A DNA stretch of 64,000 nt from Chlorogloea purpurea SAG 13.99 (GTDB lineage Bacteria > Cyanobacteriota > Cyanobacteriia > Cyanobacteriales > Microcystaceae). Position numbers and translations under genes: made by a program. The notes beneath the pieces were generated by a model. That model was given only the letters and a program-made list of their open reading frames with translations. It was not told the origin of the DNA and searched no databases. Location of the stretch: assembly GCA_016903695.1 (NCBI GenBank), contig JADQBB010000003.1:1-64000 (forward strand). The letters are read 5' to 3'. Below, in pieces: positions 35,319 through 44,281 of the stretch (the stretch's first letter is position 1; each line of letters opens with the position of its first letter).

Positions 35319-37850
35319 ATGAATCCATCAGAGTTATTAATCTGGTTACAGGAACGCTCGATCCTCGGCACCTTGCCCCAACCTATTCTAGAATCGATCG
35401 TTCCCCATCTTCAACCCAAAACTTTCCCGGTCTATCATACCCTCACCGCTGAAGATAGTCCGCCCGACGGCCTCTATATCCTCCAGGATGGCTATTTAGA
35501 AAGTCACGGTAAACGGTCAACCGCCGCCGGTTTATTATCGGGTACGGTGGTCAACCTACAACCTTTATTATTGAACCAACCCGTACAAGATACCATCACG
35601 ACCCTCGGTGAGGTGCGGGTATGGTTTATATCCCCTGCGGATTTTCAAGATTTAGCCGCTCAACATCCCGAAATCGGGGCGTTACTCTCGCAGCAATTAG
35701 CCCAAGAAGTGGAGCAATTGAGCGAGAAGTTGAATCTGGAACAGGAAAGATTGGCTATTTTGCGCCCCTACCTCGTAAATAAAGCGAAAAGGGGGATCGT
35801 GGGCAAAAGTCGCTACGCTGTTAGATTGCGATCGCAAATCAAAGAAGCGGCGGCAAATCATCTATCTACCATCATATTCGGGGAGCCTGGTTTAGAAAAA
35901 GATAACATAGCCGCGCTCATTCACTTCGGCTCGCCCGCGCGTCACGAAGCGATTATTAAAGTGGATTGTTCCACTCTCTCTAGTAGTGGCTCCGACTTAT
36001 TCGGTAAAGTTGACGGTAAGATGGGATTGCTCGAAGCAGTAGGCGAGGGAACATTGGTACTGAACAATATCCAAGAACTGCCGCGAGAATTAATCCCGCC
36101 CCTCAGGGATTTACTCCGTACTAATTCTTATTCTCCCGTCAGTCGTTACCCCGGAGAAAAACCCGCCCAGAAAATCAACTCATCGCGGCTTATTTTCATC
36201 TCCGAAAAGACGATTCCCGAAATTGATTGTTTAATGGGCAACTCCATAAAAGTTCCCCCGTTAAGAGTCAGGAAAGCGGATATAGAAGAACAGATCAATT
36301 ATTACCTGAGTATTATCGGCAGAAAGCGGGGAATAAAAAGACCCAAATTAACCCCAGAAGCATTAAGACGCTTACAAGCCTACGACTTTCCCAACAATCT
36401 AAGAGAGTTAGAAAATTTAGCGGAAAGGGCCATCACGCAACTCGATAAAAGTACCATCATTACCGAAGAAATCATCTGGCCCTCTCAAACTAAAAATAAA
36501 CAATTTCGTTTTAATCTCCTCAACGGCTATCCCCGCCTGCGTCAATTTCTCCGTAGCGATTGGTGGCCTACTAGAATTAACTACGGTTTTACAGTAGTAG
36601 CCTTCGCCCTCATTAATATAGTTCTTTTCGTCTACCCCCAGCGAAGAAGTGAGAATTTCGCCCTCAATTTCTTCTGGGCTTGGTGGTGGCCCTTAATATT
36701 ATTGTCTTTCCCCTTTCTGGGGCGGATTTGGTGTTCCGTTTGTCCCTTCATGATTTACGGGGAAATAACCCAGAAGCTTTCCCTCTATCTATTTCCCAGA
36801 CAACTGAAGAAGTGGCCGAGAGAAACCGCACAAAAGTACGGCGGCTGGTTCGTTTATATCTTATTCGCCCTGATTCTCCTCTGGGAAGAATTATGGAATC
36901 TAGAGGATACGGCTTATCTATCCTCTTGTTTGTTACTCTTGATTACGGCCGGGGCGATGATATTTTCGGCTATTTTTGAAAGGCGTTTCTGGTGTCGTTA
37001 TTTATGTCCCATCGGCGCTATGAATGGAATGTTCGCTAAACTCTCAATAACGGAATTACGGGCACAACAGGGTACTTGTTCGGCCGAGTGTACCACTTAT
37101 CAATGTTATAAAGGCGGGCCGCAAAAAGGTGAGGGGCAGGAAACAGATGGTTGTCCTTTATATTCCCATCCCGCCCAGTTACAGGATAATCGCGATTGTG
37201 TTCTCTGCATGACTTGTTTGAAAGCTTGTCCTCATCGATCGGTAGAATTTAATCTAAGACCGCCTGGGATAGAATTATGGACGACCCACGCACCCCTTAC
37301 CTACGAGGTGGCTTTATTATTTTTGTTATTAGGTGCGGTCTTCTTGCATCATCTACCGGAAGTTATATCTGGCTTAAATCTATCTCTTAATTTAAGCAAT
37401 TTTTGGACACACGCAGCTCTAGCCACGGTAGTTTTATTTGTCCCTACTACAGTGCCACTGCTTGCCCACGCATGGATTAAAGTTCTCTTCCCCTTTATTT
37501 CCACTCTCAAACCCCGTCGTTTCGTCGATTTAGCTTATGGGTATCTGCCTTTTGTCCTCTGCGCTAATATCGCCCACTACCTTTATTTAGGACTCGGAGA
37601 AGCTGGGCGTATTTTACCCGTAACCTTCGCCACCTTCGGTTCGGCGGGTGAGGGATTACCGATTCTCGTAGCGCATCCCGCGGTTATTTCTTTCTTGCAG
37701 GGCAGCGTTTTGATCCTCGGTGTTTTGAGTTCCATTTTCCTAACTCAGAAAATCGCTAAACAACCCCTGCGATTATTGTTACCCCAACATATCTGTACTT
37801 GTATACTGTGTCTCGCCGTCTGGTCGATCGTTCTTCCCCCGTCAGGATGA
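35319..37850 (+). CDS. CRP-like domain, degenerate AAA+ (sigma-54 activator-like) and polyferredoxin membrane fusion
   Basis: An 843-residue fusion. Residues about 15-130 resemble a cyclic-nucleotide-binding beta-roll. Residues about 160-385 follow the sigma-54 activator AAA+ layout (AIIKVDCSTL, LRVRKADIEEQINYYL, FPNNLRELENLAERA), but the Walker A position reads GEPGLEKD (188-195), the Walker B acids are Asn249-Asn250, and the GAFTGA loop is absent. Residues 420-843 form about ten membrane helices, with NosR/CcoG-like CxxCP and CxxxCP motifs (Cys472/475, Cys559/563) and a cytoplasmic ferredoxin-like set (Cys587, 591, 596, 612 and Cys627, 630, 633, 637). Likely a redox-active membrane protein with a sensory or docking module; no DNA-binding domain is present. 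Confidence 0.85.
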   Translation: MNPSELLIWLQERSILGTLPQPILESIVPHLQPKTFPVYHTLTAEDSPPDGLYILQDGYLESHGKRSTAAGLLSGTVVNLQPLLLNQPVQDTITTLGEVRVWFISPADFQDLAAQHPEIGALLSQQLAQEVEQLSEKLNLEQERLAILRPYLVNKAKRGIVGKSRYAVRLRSQIKEAAANHLSTIIFGEPGLEKDNIAALIHFGSPARHEAIIKVDCSTLSSSGSDLFGKVDGKMGLLEAVGEGTLVLNNIQELPRELIPPLRDLLRTNSYSPVSRYPGEKPAQKINSSRLIFISEKTIPEIDCLMGNSIKVPPLRVRKADIEEQINYYLSIIGRKRGIKRPKLTPEALRRLQAYDFPNNLRELENLAERAITQLDKSTIITEEIIWPSQTKNKQFRFNLLNGYPRLRQFLRSDWWPTRINYGFTVVAFALINIVLFVYPQRRSENFALNFFWAWWWPLILLSFPFLGRIWCSVCPFMIYGEITQKLSLYLFPRQLKKWPRETAQKYGGWFVYILFALILLWEELWNLEDTAYLSSCLLLLITAGAMIFSAIFERRFWCRYLCPIGAMNGMFAKLSITELRAQQGTCSAECTTYQCYKGGPQKGEGQETDGCPLYSHPAQLQDNRDCVLCMTCLKACPHRSVEFNLRPPGIELWTTHAPLTYEVALLFLLLGAVFLHHLPEVISGLNLSLNLSNFWTHAALATVVLFVPTTVPLLAHAWIKVLFPFISTLKPRRFVDLAYGYLPFVLCANIAHYLYLGLGEAGRILPVTFATFGSAGEGLPILVAHPAVISFLQGSVLILGVLSSIFLTQKIAKQPLRLLLPQHICTCILCLAVWSIVLPPSG

Positions 37851-37924
37851 TAATTAGAAGATTTTCCTGTTTTATAAATAATATTTCTACCGTCAGTTAA
37901 CTCGCCATCTTCCCCGAAAATTCT

Positions 37925-38842
37925 GTGTCCAACGTCCAAGATAATCGAGCTACAGTTCGCCAAGTTCTATTCATAACCCTACTACTCAACCTTTTTGTCA
38001 TGTCCCTAAAAGCGGTAGTGGGAATAAGTATCGGTTCCTTAAGCCTAAAAGCCGATGCTTTACATAGCGTCACCGATAGTGCCAATAATGTTTTAGGGCT
38101 GATAGCCACGAGATTTTCCTCCCCCCTACCCGATCGAGATCACCCTTACGGACATTTAAAATATGAAGCCGTAGCAACTCTGGGTATAGTCGCTTTTTTA
38201 GGGATTGCTTGTTTTGAGATCGTTCAAGGAGCGATAACTCGGATTCTCCAAGGAGGCAAACCCTTACAAATTTCAGGGCCGGAATTATGGCTGTTATTAT
38301 TAGTCCTCGGTATTAATATTTTCGTCACTTACTATGAAAGAACTGTAGGGCAACGGGTGGGCAGTCCTATCCTCATCGCTGACGCACAGCATACCATGAG
38401 CGATGTGTGGGTGACGATAACGGTTTTATTGGGTTTGATCGGTGTTTGGGTGGGCCAGAAACAAAACATCCCCGGATTACAGTGGTTAGACGTTATCCTC
38501 TCTATTCCCGTCGCTTTCCTCGTACTCAAAAGCGGTTGGAATGTATTGTGGGATAACTTACCCTGGTTGGTGGATGAAATGGCGATCGCTCCAGAGTTGA
38601 TCTACGAACAGGTGATGTTAGTACCGGGGGTGATCAACTGTCACGATATAGCTTCCCGTGGCGTGGTGGGTAGACAAGTATTCATCGAGATGCACCTGAT
38701 CGTCAACGCGGAAGATGTGATCGGTGCCCACGCCATCACTGAAGCCGTGGAGGCCAAACTAAACGAACGATTCAGCCCGGTAAGAGTGTTAATCCATGTT
38801 GAACCCCCTGACTATCAATCGAATCAAATCACCTTCGATTAA
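37925..38842 (+). CDS. Cation diffusion facilitator (CDF) family transporter
   Basis: A 305-residue metal/proton antiporter starting at GTG. About six membrane helices, with SLKADALHSVTDSANN in helix 2 (the HxxxD metal site) and ILIADAQHTMSDVWVTI in helix 5 (second HxxxD), both needed to bind Zn2+, Fe2+, Co2+ or Mn2+. The cytoplasmic C-terminal domain (about 215-305) has the ferredoxin-like metallochaperone fold and ends in LIHVEPPDYQ. Exports a divalent metal from the cytoplasm; the metal cannot be fixed. Follows the fusion gene by 74 bases. Confidence 0.92.
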   Translation: MSNVQDNRATVRQVLFITLLLNLFVMSLKAVVGISIGSLSLKADALHSVTDSANNVLGLIATRFSSPLPDRDHPYGHLKYEAVATLGIVAFLGIACFEIVQGAITRILQGGKPLQISGPELWLLLLVLGINIFVTYYERTVGQRVGSPILIADAQHTMSDVWVTITVLLGLIGVWVGQKQNIPGLQWLDVILSIPVAFLVLKSGWNVLWDNLPWLVDEMAIAPELIYEQVMLVPGVINCHDIASRGVVGRQVFIEMHLIVNAEDVIGAHAITEAVEAKLNERFSPVRVLIHVEPPDYQSNQITFD

Positions 38843-38915
38843 CAGGTAAAATATACCTCGATCAAAAGCCCTCTATTAAAATATCTATACAATACGGGAA
38901 ATTATCTAAAAGCTT

Positions 38916-40724
38916 ATGATGACGATCGATCCTACGAGCGACTCTATAAAACCGACTACTCTAGTGGAATTATTACGTTATCGAGCGAGTCATCAACCCG
39001 ATAGTCACGCTTACACTTTTTTAGTCGATGGCAGGAAACCCACACCACCCCTATCATACGCTCAACTCGATCGCCAGGCACGAGCGATCGGCGCATTATT
39101 ACAAAAATACGCGGCCAGGGGAGAAAGAGCCTTATTACTGTATCCCCAGGGATTAGAAGTCATCGCCGCTTTCTGTGGTTGTCTCTACGCGGGAGTGATC
39201 GCGATTCCCGTGCCGCCGCCGGAATCGGGGAGATTGAAGCGTACCTTACCACGCCTGCGAGCGATCGTTAAAGACGCTAACGCTACTTTCGCCCTCGTGG
39301 GTGAAAGTATTCTCTCTCTCATCGAGGGTATGAAAGAAGAATTTCCCGAATTTAACCAAATGCAGTGGATAACGAGCGAAAGTATCGATCTATCTCTGGC
39401 TGACCGATGGGAAGACCCGCGAGTAGATAAAGATGTTCTCGCCTACCTTCAGTATACTTCCGGCTCTACGAACACCCCTAAAGGGGTGATGCTGAGTCAC
39501 TTTAACCTCATGCACCACGCCGGATATTTACAGAAAGCTTGCGGTTATGAACCCGATAGCGTCACCATCACCTGGATGCCCTACTTTCATGATTATGGTT
39601 TGGTAGAAGGGATGATCGTTCCTCTCTATAACGGTACGCCCTGTTATCTCATGTCGCCTTTCTCCTTTATTAAACGCCCGCTTCAATGGCTGAAAAATAT
39701 CGGCCATTATAAAGTCACCCATACTCAAGCCCCTAACTTCGCCTACGACCTCTGTGCGCGCCGGGCTAAACCGGGAGATATAAGCGAATTAGATTTAAGC
39801 AGTTGGCAGGCGGCGGGAAACGCTGCCGAACCCATCAACCCGAAAGTAATGGAGAAGTTCGTGGAAACGTTTGCGCCCTGCGGCTTCCGTTGGGAAACCT
39901 TCGCCCCCGCCTATGGATTGGCGGAATATACCCTCTTGGTGTCCACTAAACCGAAAGGCACTATTCCGGTGATTACGAGTTTAGATGCAGGGGCTTTTGA
40001 AAAGGACAAGATAGTAGAAGTTTTACCTGGAGAGAAAAGCGGTGTGAAATACATTCCGGGTTGCGGTCGTCGGGTATGCGAAACCCTTATCGCGATCGTA
40101 CATCCCGATACCCTCACTCGTTGTGCCCCCGATGAAGTAGGGGAAATCTGGGTTTCTGACCCCAGTGTAGCCCAAGGCTACTGGCGAAGAGAAGAGGCAA
40201 CCAAAGAAACTTTCGCAGCCTATATAGAAGATACTGGCGAAGGGCCTTTCTTGCGTACCGGTGATTTAGGTTTTCTCCTTCATGGGGAATTATATATCAC
40301 CGGCAGGATCAAGGATTTGATCATCGTCAGGGGTGCTAATCACTATCCCCAAGATTTAGAGTGGTCTGTCCAGCATTTAAGTGAAGTATTTCGCCCCGAT
40401 TACGGCGCGGCTTTCTCTATCGAGGATGGGGGGGAGGAAAAATTAGTAATAGTGCAGGAGTTAGAGCGCCGTAGCGGTGACATCGATACGGCGGGGTTAA
40501 TCGCTGATATTCGCCAAGAAATCGCCGAACAGCACGAGATCATGACCTATGCGATCGTGCTGGCCAAACCTGGAACCGTCTTGAAAACTGCCAGCGGTAA
40601 GATTCAACGCCGCGCTATCCGGCAGAATTTCCTCAACGGCGCTATTAATATCATCGAGGCTTGGTCGGAAAATCCGGCTTTAGTGGCGGGATTCGATCGT
40701 GGTGACGATGACGCGGGGGAATGA
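38916..40724 (+). CDS. Fatty acyl-AMP ligase (FAAL)
   Basis: A 602-residue adenylating enzyme. The A3 loop YTSGSTNTPKGVM, FHDYGLVEGMIVPLYNG, and the A5/A8 motifs (AYGLAEYTL and RTGDLGFLLHGELYITGRIKDLIIVRG), plus Lys in TASGKIQRRA, are all present. FHDYGL and the mid-domain layout are typical of FAALs, which activate fatty acids and hand the acyl group to an acyl carrier protein instead of coenzyme A. No acyl carrier protein or polyketide synthase module flanks it, so the acyl acceptor is elsewhere. In cyanobacteria FAALs feed glycolipid, hydrocarbon or lipopeptide synthesis. Confidence 0.92.
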   Translation: MMTIDPTSDSIKPTTLVELLRYRASHQPDSHAYTFLVDGRKPTPPLSYAQLDRQARAIGALLQKYAARGERALLLYPQGLEVIAAFCGCLYAGVIAIPVPPPESGRLKRTLPRLRAIVKDANATFALVGESILSLIEGMKEEFPEFNQMQWITSESIDLSLADRWEDPRVDKDVLAYLQYTSGSTNTPKGVMLSHFNLMHHAGYLQKACGYEPDSVTITWMPYFHDYGLVEGMIVPLYNGTPCYLMSPFSFIKRPLQWLKNIGHYKVTHTQAPNFAYDLCARRAKPGDISELDLSSWQAAGNAAEPINPKVMEKFVETFAPCGFRWETFAPAYGLAEYTLLVSTKPKGTIPVITSLDAGAFEKDKIVEVLPGEKSGVKYIPGCGRRVCETLIAIVHPDTLTRCAPDEVGEIWVSDPSVAQGYWRREEATKETFAAYIEDTGEGPFLRTGDLGFLLHGELYITGRIKDLIIVRGANHYPQDLEWSVQHLSEVFRPDYGAAFSIEDGGEEKLVIVQELERRSGDIDTAGLIADIRQEIAEQHEIMTYAIVLAKPGTVLKTASGKIQRRAIRQNFLNGAINIIEAWSENPALVAGFDRGDDDAGE

Positions 40725-40968
40725 TAAAAGCAATTTTACCTAGACTGGAAGCTAATTTCTGATAAGTGCTACAATTAAAGCAGTGCCTAAAAATCGGTTG
40801 TAGCTTTTGTATTTAGCATTAACGAATTCAATCGTTTTTCCTCTAGCAGACCGTTCTCCGAAATTTTACTCACTGCGTCCTCGTTGCCTTTAGTCCGACT
40901 CCGCGCGATATTTCGCCCGTTCTCGTTAATTAAAAACCACGAAAATTATTATATTAGGAACAATTATT

Positions 40969-41277
40969 ATGTCGATCGCTATTGGAATGATTGAAACTTT
41001 AGGCTTTCCCGCCGTTGTCGAAGCCGCCGACGCTATGGTTAAAGCCGCCAGAGTGGTACTAGTTGGCTATGAAAAAATCGGTAGTGGTCGTGTGACGGTG
41101 ATCATCCGGGGAAATGTATCCGAAGTTCAAGCCTCGGTGGCCGCGGGAATAGAAACGGTCAAGCGGGTTAACGGTGGACAAGTCCTCTCGACCCACATCA
41201 TCGCCCGCCCCCACGAAAATCTGGAATACGTGCTACCGATGCGTTACACCGAAGAAGTAGAACAGTTTCGAGATTAG
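40969..41277 (+). CDS. ccmK: Carboxysome shell protein CcmK (hexameric BMC-H)
   Basis: A 102-residue bacterial microcompartment shell protein forming hexamers that tile the carboxysome facets. The sequence [41 protein letters not shown] and [17 protein letters not shown] is of the CcmK1/K2 class, including the KIGSGR pore loop. In most beta-cyanobacteria these genes start a ccmK-ccmK-ccmL-ccmM-ccmN operon, but here the gene stands alone: a FAAL gene precedes it by 244 bases and an inverted repeat follows. It could be a satellite copy or the only K1/K2 gene; the rest of the genome would tell. Confidence 0.95.
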   Translation: MSIAIGMIETLGFPAVVEAADAMVKAARVVLVGYEKIGSGRVTVIIRGNVSEVQASVAAGIETVKRVNGGQVLSTHIIARPHENLEYVLPMRYTEEVEQFRD

Positions 41278-41280
41278 TCC

Positions 41281-41331
41281 ATAATCCCAGGCAAAATAAC
41301 GATCGTACCGTAGTATTTTGCTTGGGATTAT
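41281..41331 (+). terminator. Long hairpin after ccmK
   Basis: An 18-base stem (41281-41298 with 41314-41331; ATAATCCCAG... pairing with ...TGGGATTAT, one G-U wobble) closes a 15-base loop three bases after the ccmK stop. This is a very stable structure but lacks a clear T-run; it should end or protect the ccmK message. Confidence 0.7.
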
Positions 41332-41397
41332 GCCCATAACTGTAAAATCGACTCCCTTATAAGTTAAAGTGGGATACGTCGAGTTAGTCTTCAGGTT

Positions 41398-42447
41398 ATG
41401 ACCTCATTACTACGCAATTTTTGGTATGTAGCCACATCTGCAAAAAACTTGAAAGCGGGGCAGTTGGTCGCCAAAAAAATGCTGGGTGAACCGATCGTGA
41501 TCGGTAGACGCACAGACGGTGAAGTATTCGCCTTGAGAGATATATGTCCGCACAGGGGTATACCCCTACACCACGGCTGGATCGAAGACCGATCGGTATG
41601 TTGTTGTTATCACGGTTGGAAATTCGACACCGATAGCGGCAGATGTAGTGAAATACCATCCCTCACCCCCGCCGATAATCTAGATATTAGTCGTATTCGC
41701 GTTTTTAATTACCCCTGTAGAGAAATACAGGGGCATATCTGGGTGTTTATCCCCCTCGATACAAAAAGGGAGATTAACGAAACTCAATTACCCCCTGTAC
41801 CCACGATTCCCGATTTCGGCAAAACTACCCCTGGAGTGGCGGAAACCTTCCATTTCGCTTGTGATGTAGATCAGGCGGTTATCGGTTTGATGGACCCGGC
41901 TCACGGCCCCTACGTGCATACATCCTGGTGGTGGCGCAGCGGCCCGCGACAATTCCGGGTAAAGGAGAAGCTATACGAACCGGTGCCGATGGGTTTCCGT
42001 CTCGCTCCCTACGAGATGCCGGTAAGTGCCAAACCGTATAAGTTATTGGGAAATAAAGTATCGATCGAGATCATCTTCCAATTGCCGTCTCTGCGTACAG
42101 AAATACTGAGGGGCGATCGTTATGTAGCCTGCGCTTTCACCGCCGTCACGCCCATAGACGAAAACACGAGCGAGGTTTATCAAAGTCTGTATTGGACAGT
42201 ACCTGGAGTAGGTTTATTAAAACCACTTTTAAGAATATTAACACGACAATTCATGGGACAAGATCGGGATGTGGTGATCAAACAACAGGAGGGGTTGAGT
42301 TATAGCCCCTCTCTAATGTTGATCGACGATGCCGACACCCAAGCTAAATGGTATTTCCGCCTGAAACAGGAATATGAAAAATCCGTCTTGGAAAATCGCA
42401 GTTTCCAAAATCCAATAGAACCCCGGATCTTACGCTGGCGTAGCTAA
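41398..42447 (+). CDS. Rieske non-haem iron oxygenase
   Basis: A 349-residue aromatic-ring-hydroxylating-type oxygenase. The Rieske centre is Cys50-x-His52 (CPHRG) and Cys69-x2-His72 (CCYHGW). The C-terminal catalytic domain has the mononuclear iron site near DPAHGPYVH (about 162-170, two His), with a third acidic ligand not localised. The DPAHGPYVHTSWWWR signature is found in the pheophorbide a oxygenase/vanillate-demethylase group, which includes cyanobacterial members of unknown substrate. No reductase component is next to it; ferredoxin is the likely electron donor. Confidence 0.88.
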   Translation: MTSLLRNFWYVATSAKNLKAGQLVAKKMLGEPIVIGRRTDGEVFALRDICPHRGIPLHHGWIEDRSVCCCYHGWKFDTDSGRCSEIPSLTPADNLDISRIRVFNYPCREIQGHIWVFIPLDTKREINETQLPPVPTIPDFGKTTPGVAETFHFACDVDQAVIGLMDPAHGPYVHTSWWWRSGPRQFRVKEKLYEPVPMGFRLAPYEMPVSAKPYKLLGNKVSIEIIFQLPSLRTEILRGDRYVACAFTAVTPIDENTSEVYQSLYWTVPGVGLLKPLLRILTRQFMGQDRDVVIKQQEGLSYSPSLMLIDDADTQAKWYFRLKQEYEKSVLENRSFQNPIEPRILRWRS

Positions 42448-42448
42448 T

Positions 42449-42679
42449 TCACCCAGAATTACAGGAGTAATTTTTACTAGATTCAGTGAAATTGGTCACG
42501 GTTCTATCCTCTAGCTTCTTGGTGAAGTTATGTTGAACGGTTATCCATAAACCGCTATCGGGATCTCGATAAGTTAGAAAGGGATTAGGTTGTAGAGGTT
42601 CGTTAGAAAGTTTAGCCATGATCCATTTATCGACACAATCAGCATCACCCCATTGTAAATCCTCACAAAAATCATCAGG
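42449..42679 (-). pseudogene. Coding-like remnant or small ORF
   Basis: On the minus strand a frame ending at TGA (42449-42451) gives coding-like sequence such as LQWGDADCVDKWIMAKLSNE and LTYRDPDSGLWITVQHNF. The only in-frame ATG is at 42619, which would give 56 residues; protein-like sequence continues 20 codons upstream to near 42679 before a stop codon. That suggests either a gene that has lost its start or a small gene with an unusual start. No family was recognised. Confidence 0.4.
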
Positions 42680-42741
42680 GTGATTAGATTAGTTATCAAA
42701 GAGTGATTATCATCACTAGGACTCTAGCTAAATAAATTGAC

Positions 42742-44136
42742 TTAATTAGCCTTCAGATAAAAATTTTCCGGTACGATTTGCAGTTTATTCCAGTTGGTAA
42801 TCGATTTATATAAATTGTTAGCGACGATGGCGTTACCGGATTCGGTGAGATTAACCGTGTCGGTAAATAGGGGTTTACTGGCGGATTGAGATAAGCTGTA
42901 CAGGTTTTCTACTTTAACATTTTGTCCGAAAGCAGAACTTAATTTTTGACTGCTTTGAATTAACTTGTTGTAAGCGGTAGGGATAGTATCTAGATAATTA
43001 TCATCCAATTTTTTGCGAATAACTCTTTCAGCCGGGGATAATTTTTCTAAAGCTCTGCCAGTTATTTCCGGTTGAATCGCTAAAACCACCGGAACGTTTG
43101 TCATTTTTGCCAAGCTGAGAAACTGCTTTTGATTATCAAGATAACGATCGATTCTCCGATTTAATTCTTTGTCATCGCGGGGGAGAAATTGCCTTACAGA
43201 TAAACCGCCGGTTGGTAAGATCTGGTCTTCTGGATTATCGCTATCAGGTTTTGCGGTTAACTGATTGATGGCTTGGGTGATACCGATGCCGTTTAACCAT
43301 TGCTGTAAGGATTGATTGAAAGAGGCTTGATAGTGTTTGGAAGCGTCATTAAGAAACTCATCGATATGAGGTATTTCTGTTTGCTGTCGATCGCTAGAAA
43401 GAAGTAAGTCACCGTAGCCGTCTAAAACGATAATTAGATCCGGTTGATAGGGAAGTATATTGCGGGTTAGCTGTGATAATTGGTTCCCAGAAGTGTAGCC
43501 CGGTACGGCAGCGTTAATCACTCGATATTTGCCATCTTTAATTTTAGAAGGCAATTGCATCAATTTTTCTCGATCGGGCTGCCAGAATGGGAACACATCG
43601 GGTTTAAATTTTTCCGGGTTTTTCCGCTGCTGTTCGACGCGGGTGTTCAATAATGTTTCTAATTTGTGGGCGATAGTATTTTCATTACTTTTCGTTCCTT
43701 GGCCGAAAGCGGTGGAACCGCCGATGAGGAATATTCGGATTTCTCCCCCCGGTTTGCTCTGGGGTAGAGAGGCGCTATCGCGAAAACCCTGTTCGTTAAT
43801 CCCCCAGAAAGGGGTTTTTTGTTTATTCAGTAATTGATAGCCTTGGGACGAACTGCGTACAGCCACCAGGTCGCCCCCTTTCGGTAAGCCCTCGATCGTT
43901 TTTTGATTTTCCGTTAAAAATTGGAGACGGTAGGCTTTTTCTAATGCCGTGTCTCTCCCCGTGGCCCCGACTTTTCCCCCGAATCCCAGATAAATCCTTG
44001 CGCCTAACTCTATAAGAATCAGCGAGATAGGGATAGATAGAGCTATCCACAGCCAAGATACTTTTTGCGCTCTTTTTGGCGGTTTGTAATAGGAATTACG
44101 GGAATATAAAGTTCTACGGCGGGGTAATTTTAACAT
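42742..44136 (-). CDS. SGNH/GDSL-family hydrolase-like protein with N-terminal anchor
   Basis: A 464-residue protein. A membrane helix (about 28-48) follows a basic N-terminus. The hydrolase fold has the nucleophile motif IRIFLIGGSTAFGQG (Ser141) and the block III-type LIIVLDGYGDLL. The final block, normally DxxH, reads Asp426-Thr-Val-Asn429 (DTVNLTESG), so the catalytic His is replaced by Asn. It resembles cyanobacterial extracytoplasmic esterases or O-acyltransferase partners of alginate-type modification. Substrate unknown. Confidence 0.78.
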   Translation of the reverse strand: MLKLPRRRTLYSRNSYYKPPKRAQKVSWLWIALSIPISLILIELGARIYLGFGGKVGATGRDTALEKAYRLQFLTENQKTIEGLPKGGDLVAVRSSSQGYQLLNKQKTPFWGINEQGFRDSASLPQSKPGGEIRIFLIGGSTAFGQGTKSNENTIAHKLETLLNTRVEQQRKNPEKFKPDVFPFWQPDREKLMQLPSKIKDGKYRVINAAVPGYTSGNQLSQLTRNILPYQPDLIIVLDGYGDLLLSSDRQQTEIPHIDEFLNDASKHYQASFNQSLQQWLNGIGITQAINQLTAKPDSDNPEDQILPTGGLSVRQFLPRDDKELNRRIDRYLDNQKQFLSLAKMTNVPVVLAIQPEITGRALEKLSPAERVIRKKLDDNYLDTIPTAYNKLIQSSQKLSSAFGQNVKVENLYSLSQSASKPLFTDTVNLTESGNAIVANNLYKSITNWNKLQIVPENFYLKAN

Positions 44137-44281
44137 TTAGCCTTCCTCAATTTGACTGACAAGCGGACGATCGTCAATAGCCTGTAAAAATGACGCAAGT
44201 TTTCGAGAATAAGATTCTTTGAGACAGAGGTGCAAACCTGGTTATAATTTGGGACTTGATGAAAGTTATTAAGCTGTATCC

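Noticed and set aside
38916..41277. FAAL plus ccmK as a metabolic microcompartment cluster
   Set aside because: The shell protein is of the carboxysome K1/K2 class and no encapsulated enzyme or vertex protein is nearby; the neighbours look accidental.
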